From Candidatus Sodaliphilus fimicaballi (GTDB lineage Bacteria > Bacteroidota > Bacteroidia > Bacteroidales > Muribaculaceae): DNA of 6,963 nucleotides. Shown here piece after piece: positions 5,891 to 6,963 of the stretch (positions are counted from its first letter, which is position 1; every line of letters starts with the position of its first letter). The position numbers and the translations under genes were made by a program. A model generated the notes under the pieces. It ran no database searches, was not told the DNA's origin, and worked only from the letters and a program-made list of their open reading frames with translations. Where the stretch lies: positions 1 to 6,963 of the forward strand of contig JAGHTV010000267.1 of NCBI GenBank assembly GCA_018065165.1. The letters run 5' to 3'.

Positions 5891-6058
5891 AAAAAGCGTG
5901 TGAACTCTTTCATAATGTCGGAAAAACCGACAGTAAAAAATCATTTAGTCTAAATTTCCCTACGTCGTGGATTAAGAGGTCGCATGTGAATGTTTAAATC
6001 AAGGTCGCACGACAATGATGAAGGCACTCCGTGATAACGGTATGCCTTCATTTTTTTT
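5891..6058 (+). ncRNA. Candidate small RNA of about 170 nt, family not recognised
   Basis: The unit has a strong promoter and a strong terminator but no substantial reading frame. The only frame is MSEKPTVKNHLV at 5915-5953, too short and poorly placed to count as a gene. Visible structure: hairpin TGTCGG/CCGACA with an A-rich loop (5916-5932); ATTTA/TAAAT (5943-5955); GTCGTG with CACGAC (5964-5969 and 6008-6013) enclosing two copies of AGGTCGCA (5977-5984 and 6002-6009); and CTTTCAT (5907-5913), which can pair with the terminator's left arm (6018-6024). It lacks the recognisable cores of tmRNA, SRP RNA and RNase P RNA. A 6S-like RNA is possible by size but is not shown. The 5' end is predicted from the promoter. 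Confidence 0.5.
6018..6058 (+). terminator. Strong intrinsic terminator of the orphan RNA unit
   Basis: The outer stem ATGAAGGCA/TGCCTTCAT (6018-6026 with 6043-6051), a small internal loop and the inner stem CCGT/ACGG (6029-6032 with 6037-6040) are capped by GATA and followed by eight T (6051-6058). Confidence 0.87.
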
Positions 6059-6097
6059 GTCCACAATCTTCGCACAAGACATATTTTTTAGAAAACG

Positions 6098-6130
6098 CAC
6101 CCCGAAGCTCGTGTACAGGGCTTCGGGGTG
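6098..6130. repeat. Perfect 11-bp inverted repeat
   Basis: CACCCCGAAGC (6098-6108) and GCTTCGGGGTG (6120-6130) pair perfectly around an 11-base loop. On the minus strand the hairpin is followed by CGTTTTCT, so it could act as a weak minus-strand terminator for transcription coming through the repeat at 6184-6295. On the plus strand no T run follows. Confidence 0.55.
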
Positions 6131-6183
6131 GTGTTCTGCGCTATCAATGGTTTTATTCGCGGCAAGTTGTCCTTTATACACAT

Positions 6184-6295
6184 TATCCCGTACCTAAAGG
6201 CACGGGTATACACGGTGCCATGTGTTCCAGCCATATCGTCGTACCTAAAGGCACATCCTCATGGCTGGCTACCTTATCACATCCCAAGAGGGATG
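6184..6295 (-). repeat. Structured intergenic repeat, copy 1
   Basis: One of two direct copies, about 80% identical by eye to 6767-6877. It contains three hairpin modules: CCCGTACC/GGCACGGG with a TAAA loop (6187-6206); an outer stem CCAGCCAT/ATGGCTGG (6227-6234 with 6261-6268) enclosing GTACC/GGCAC (6241-6254); and CATCCC/GGGATG (6280-6295). In the first and inner stems the plus strand has an A.C mismatch that becomes a G.U wobble on the minus strand, so the minus strand folds better as RNA. It encodes no protein. It is described as a REP/MITE-like structured repeat; I recognise no named family. Confidence 0.75.
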
Positions 6296-6355
6296 TAAAC
6301 AACGCCTCAACAAGCAGGATAGACCTATGGGGACAACATGTATATAATTCCCAAA

Positions 6356-6394
6356 GAAAAATCGCTAACTGGTTATTGTCAACCTGTTAGCGAT
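6356..6394 (-). terminator. Intrinsic terminator of the CAT-anticodon tRNA
   Basis: On the minus strand ATCGCTAACAGGTT and AACCAGTTAGCGAT form a 14-bp stem with one A.A mismatch and a 6-base loop, followed by TTTTT. It starts 10 bases after the tRNA 3' end. Confidence 0.85.
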
Positions 6395-6403
6395 TGTGGT
6401 GTG

Positions 6404-6477
6404 TGGTCCCACTTGGGCTTGAACCAAGGACTCCCTGATTATGAGTCAGGTGCTCTAACCAACTGAGCTATGGGACC
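6404..6477 (-). tRNA. tRNA with CAT anticodon, probably tRNA-Ile2 (lysidine type), otherwise elongator Met
   Basis: The 74-base tRNA has acceptor arms GGTCCCA/TGGGACC, a D arm AGCTCAGTTGGTTAGAGC, an anticodon stem CCTGA/TCAGG around the loop CTCATAA, and a T arm CTTGG-TTCAAGC-CCAAG. The discriminator is A and no CCA is encoded. The CAT anticodon is shared by initiator Met, elongator Met and Ile2. The paired first base pair (G1-C72) argues against initiator tRNA. C4-G69 and C5-G68 in the acceptor stem match the pairs recognised by the lysidine synthetase TilS in E. coli tRNA-Ile2, whereas E. coli elongator Met has T-A pairs there, so Ile2 is favoured. A generic tool may label it Met. It is a single-gene unit with its own promoter element and terminator. 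Confidence 0.93.
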
Positions 6478-6509
6478 GCGAATGAGGGGTTGCCCGCTCA
6501 AATGCTTTG

Positions 6510-6517
6510 CAAAGTTA
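6510..6517 (-). promoter_or_regulatory. Promoter -7 element of the CAT-anticodon tRNA
   Basis: Minus-strand TAACTTTG matches the Bacteroidota TAnnTTTG consensus exactly and lies 32 bases before the mature tRNA 5' end, placing the start near 6503. No clear TTTG lies 19-20 bases upstream, so the -33 element is weak. Confidence 0.6.
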
Positions 6518-6678
6518 CAACATTTTCTGTTATCTCCACTACTTTTTAAGTTTTTTTTCATAGATAGAGTTATTTTTAGGTTACTTGAGGCTATTTGGTA
6601 TTTGTTTAGTCAATGTAATTTAGACATGATTAAACAGGTTGCTTCGCGATGGCGTTGTAATACAAACAACAGATTTCC

Positions 6679-6693
6679 CTGATATTATATCAG
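6679..6693. repeat. 15-bp perfect palindrome
   Basis: CTGATAT and ATATCAG are reverse complements around a single T. It lies in the AT-rich spacer upstream of the CAT-anticodon tRNA. No adjacent T run or gene suggests a role. Confidence 0.45.
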
Positions 6694-6766
6694 AAATAAT
6701 TACTTCTGTTCATTTGTCTAAAATAAACTACAGATTTTCTGATTAAAACAGAATTTATAGACTTTT

Positions 6767-6877
6767 TATCCCATACCTAAAGGCATGGCGGCATACGGAT
6801 GTCTTCATTCCAGCCATATCGTTGTACCTACGGCACATCCTCATGGCTGGCTACACTATCTCATCCCTAGCGGGATG
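6767..6877 (-). repeat. Structured intergenic repeat, copy 2
   Basis: Second copy, in the same orientation as 6184-6295. Its stems are CCATACC/GGCATGG (6771-6788), the outer CCAGCCAT/ATGGCTGG (6810-6817 with 6843-6850) with inner GTACC/GGCAC (6824-6836), and CATCCC/GGGATG (6862-6877). In the first stem a G-C pair of copy 1 is A-T here, so pairing is kept by a double change. Loops differ (TAC here, TAAA in copy 1, for the inner stem; TAGC versus AAGA in the last). The best-conserved part is the 44-base outer-stem module. Confidence 0.75.
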
Positions 6878-6917
6878 CCAGCAAAGCCCCAATATTTCAA
6901 GTCGTGGTACGGGATAT

Positions 6918-6956
6918 AGTGCCTTGAGGCACTGCGGACAGCACAGAGTGCAGTCC
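6918..6956. repeat. Two further hairpins extending the repeat
   Basis: AGTGCC/GGCACT pairs perfectly around TTGA (6918-6933). GGAC-a-GCAC and GTGC-a-GTCC pair around AGA (6936-6956). They follow copy 2 of the structured repeat and have no clear counterpart after copy 1, so copy 1 may be truncated or the modules may be mixed. The element probably continues past the window edge. Confidence 0.55.
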
Positions 6957-6963
6957 CTACACC

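Larger units (their letters stand above)
5531..6403. other. Long region without protein genes between the two tRNAs
   Basis: No convincing protein gene lies here on either strand: the reading frames are short, low in complexity, or cross terminators and repeats. The region contains two terminator-like hairpins with matching upstream promoter elements (ending at 5742 and 6058), an 11-bp inverted repeat (6098-6130), one copy of the structured repeat (6184-6295) and the terminator of the minus-strand tRNA. From 5743 to 5853 it is very AT-rich, with two partial copies of gaattttgcaa (5774 and 5839 areas) and nothing else recognisable. Confidence 0.7.
6478..6963. other. AT-rich gene-free region at the right edge
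   Basis: No convincing protein gene was found. The stretch holds the tRNA promoter element, a short sequence tgcttcgcgatggcgt (6640-6655) that matches in reverse complement the acgctatcgcgaagca piece of the repeat at 1-84, a 15-bp palindrome (6679-6693), two related short pieces cagattt(c)ctgat (6670 and 6731 areas), and from 6767 on the second copy of the structured repeat with extra hairpins running to the window end. Confidence 0.65.

Noticed and set aside
5669..5953. Plus-strand 94-codon frame
   Set aside because: It crosses a terminator and a promoter in very AT-rich DNA and has a low-complexity Lys/Phe composition; only the final 12 codons lie in the candidate RNA.
6031..6390. Plus-strand 119-codon frame
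   Set aside because: It begins inside a terminator and runs through the structured repeat and the tRNA terminator; it is not a real gene.
6184..6877. Composite transposon around the CAT-anticodon tRNA
   Set aside because: The copies are direct, no transposase is present, no target duplication is seen, and the tRNA has ordinary local signals; dispersed repeats are the simpler reading.

Overview
The window looks like a chromosomal segment of a Bacteroidota bacterium, most likely order Bacteroidales; the family (for example Muribaculaceae or Prevotellaceae) cannot be fixed by eye. The signs are: promoter-like elements matching the Bacteroidota -7 consensus TAnnTTTG in front of several transcription units; mostly absent Shine-Dalgarno sequences; GC-rich genes separated by AT-rich spacers; tRNA genes without encoded CCA; and the recF - DUF721 (DciA-like) gene pair.

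All six protein genes lie on the minus strand, so the window reads right to left. Operon 1 (5297 down to 3424) is recF, a small DUF721/DciA-like gene overlapping recF by four bases (ATGA), and a 4HBT-superfamily acyl-CoA thioesterase. A weak terminator candidate and a new promoter follow. Operon 2 (3243 down to 362) is a PfkB-like sugar-kinase homologue, a TPR-like helical protein of unknown function, and lgt (prolipoprotein diacylglyceryl transferase). The PfkB-like gene is unusual in two separate ways: its key catalytic motifs are replaced, and an in-frame TAA cuts off the last 56 codons, which remain readable and family-like up to a second stop just before the next gene.

The right quarter (5357-6963) has no convincing protein gene but is dense in RNA-level features. 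These are tRNA-Tyr on the plus strand, with a promoter interleaved with the divergent recF promoter and a very strong terminator; a short terminator-bearing stretch at 5664-5742; a promoter-to-terminator unit at 5854-6058 that looks like an unassigned small RNA of about 170 nt; and a CAT-anticodon tRNA on the minus strand (tRNA-Ile2 favoured over elongator Met) with its own promoter element and terminator. Two direct copies, about 80% identical by eye, of a folded intergenic repeat (6184-6295 and 6767-6877) flank that tRNA. Their stems keep pairing through a compensatory change, and they pair better as minus-strand RNA.

The left edge (1-361), downstream of lgt, holds a different AT-rich repeat present twice with a 202-bp period. 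The best candidates for something undescribed are the degenerate, interrupted PfkB-like protein, the orphan RNA unit and the structured intergenic repeat family.
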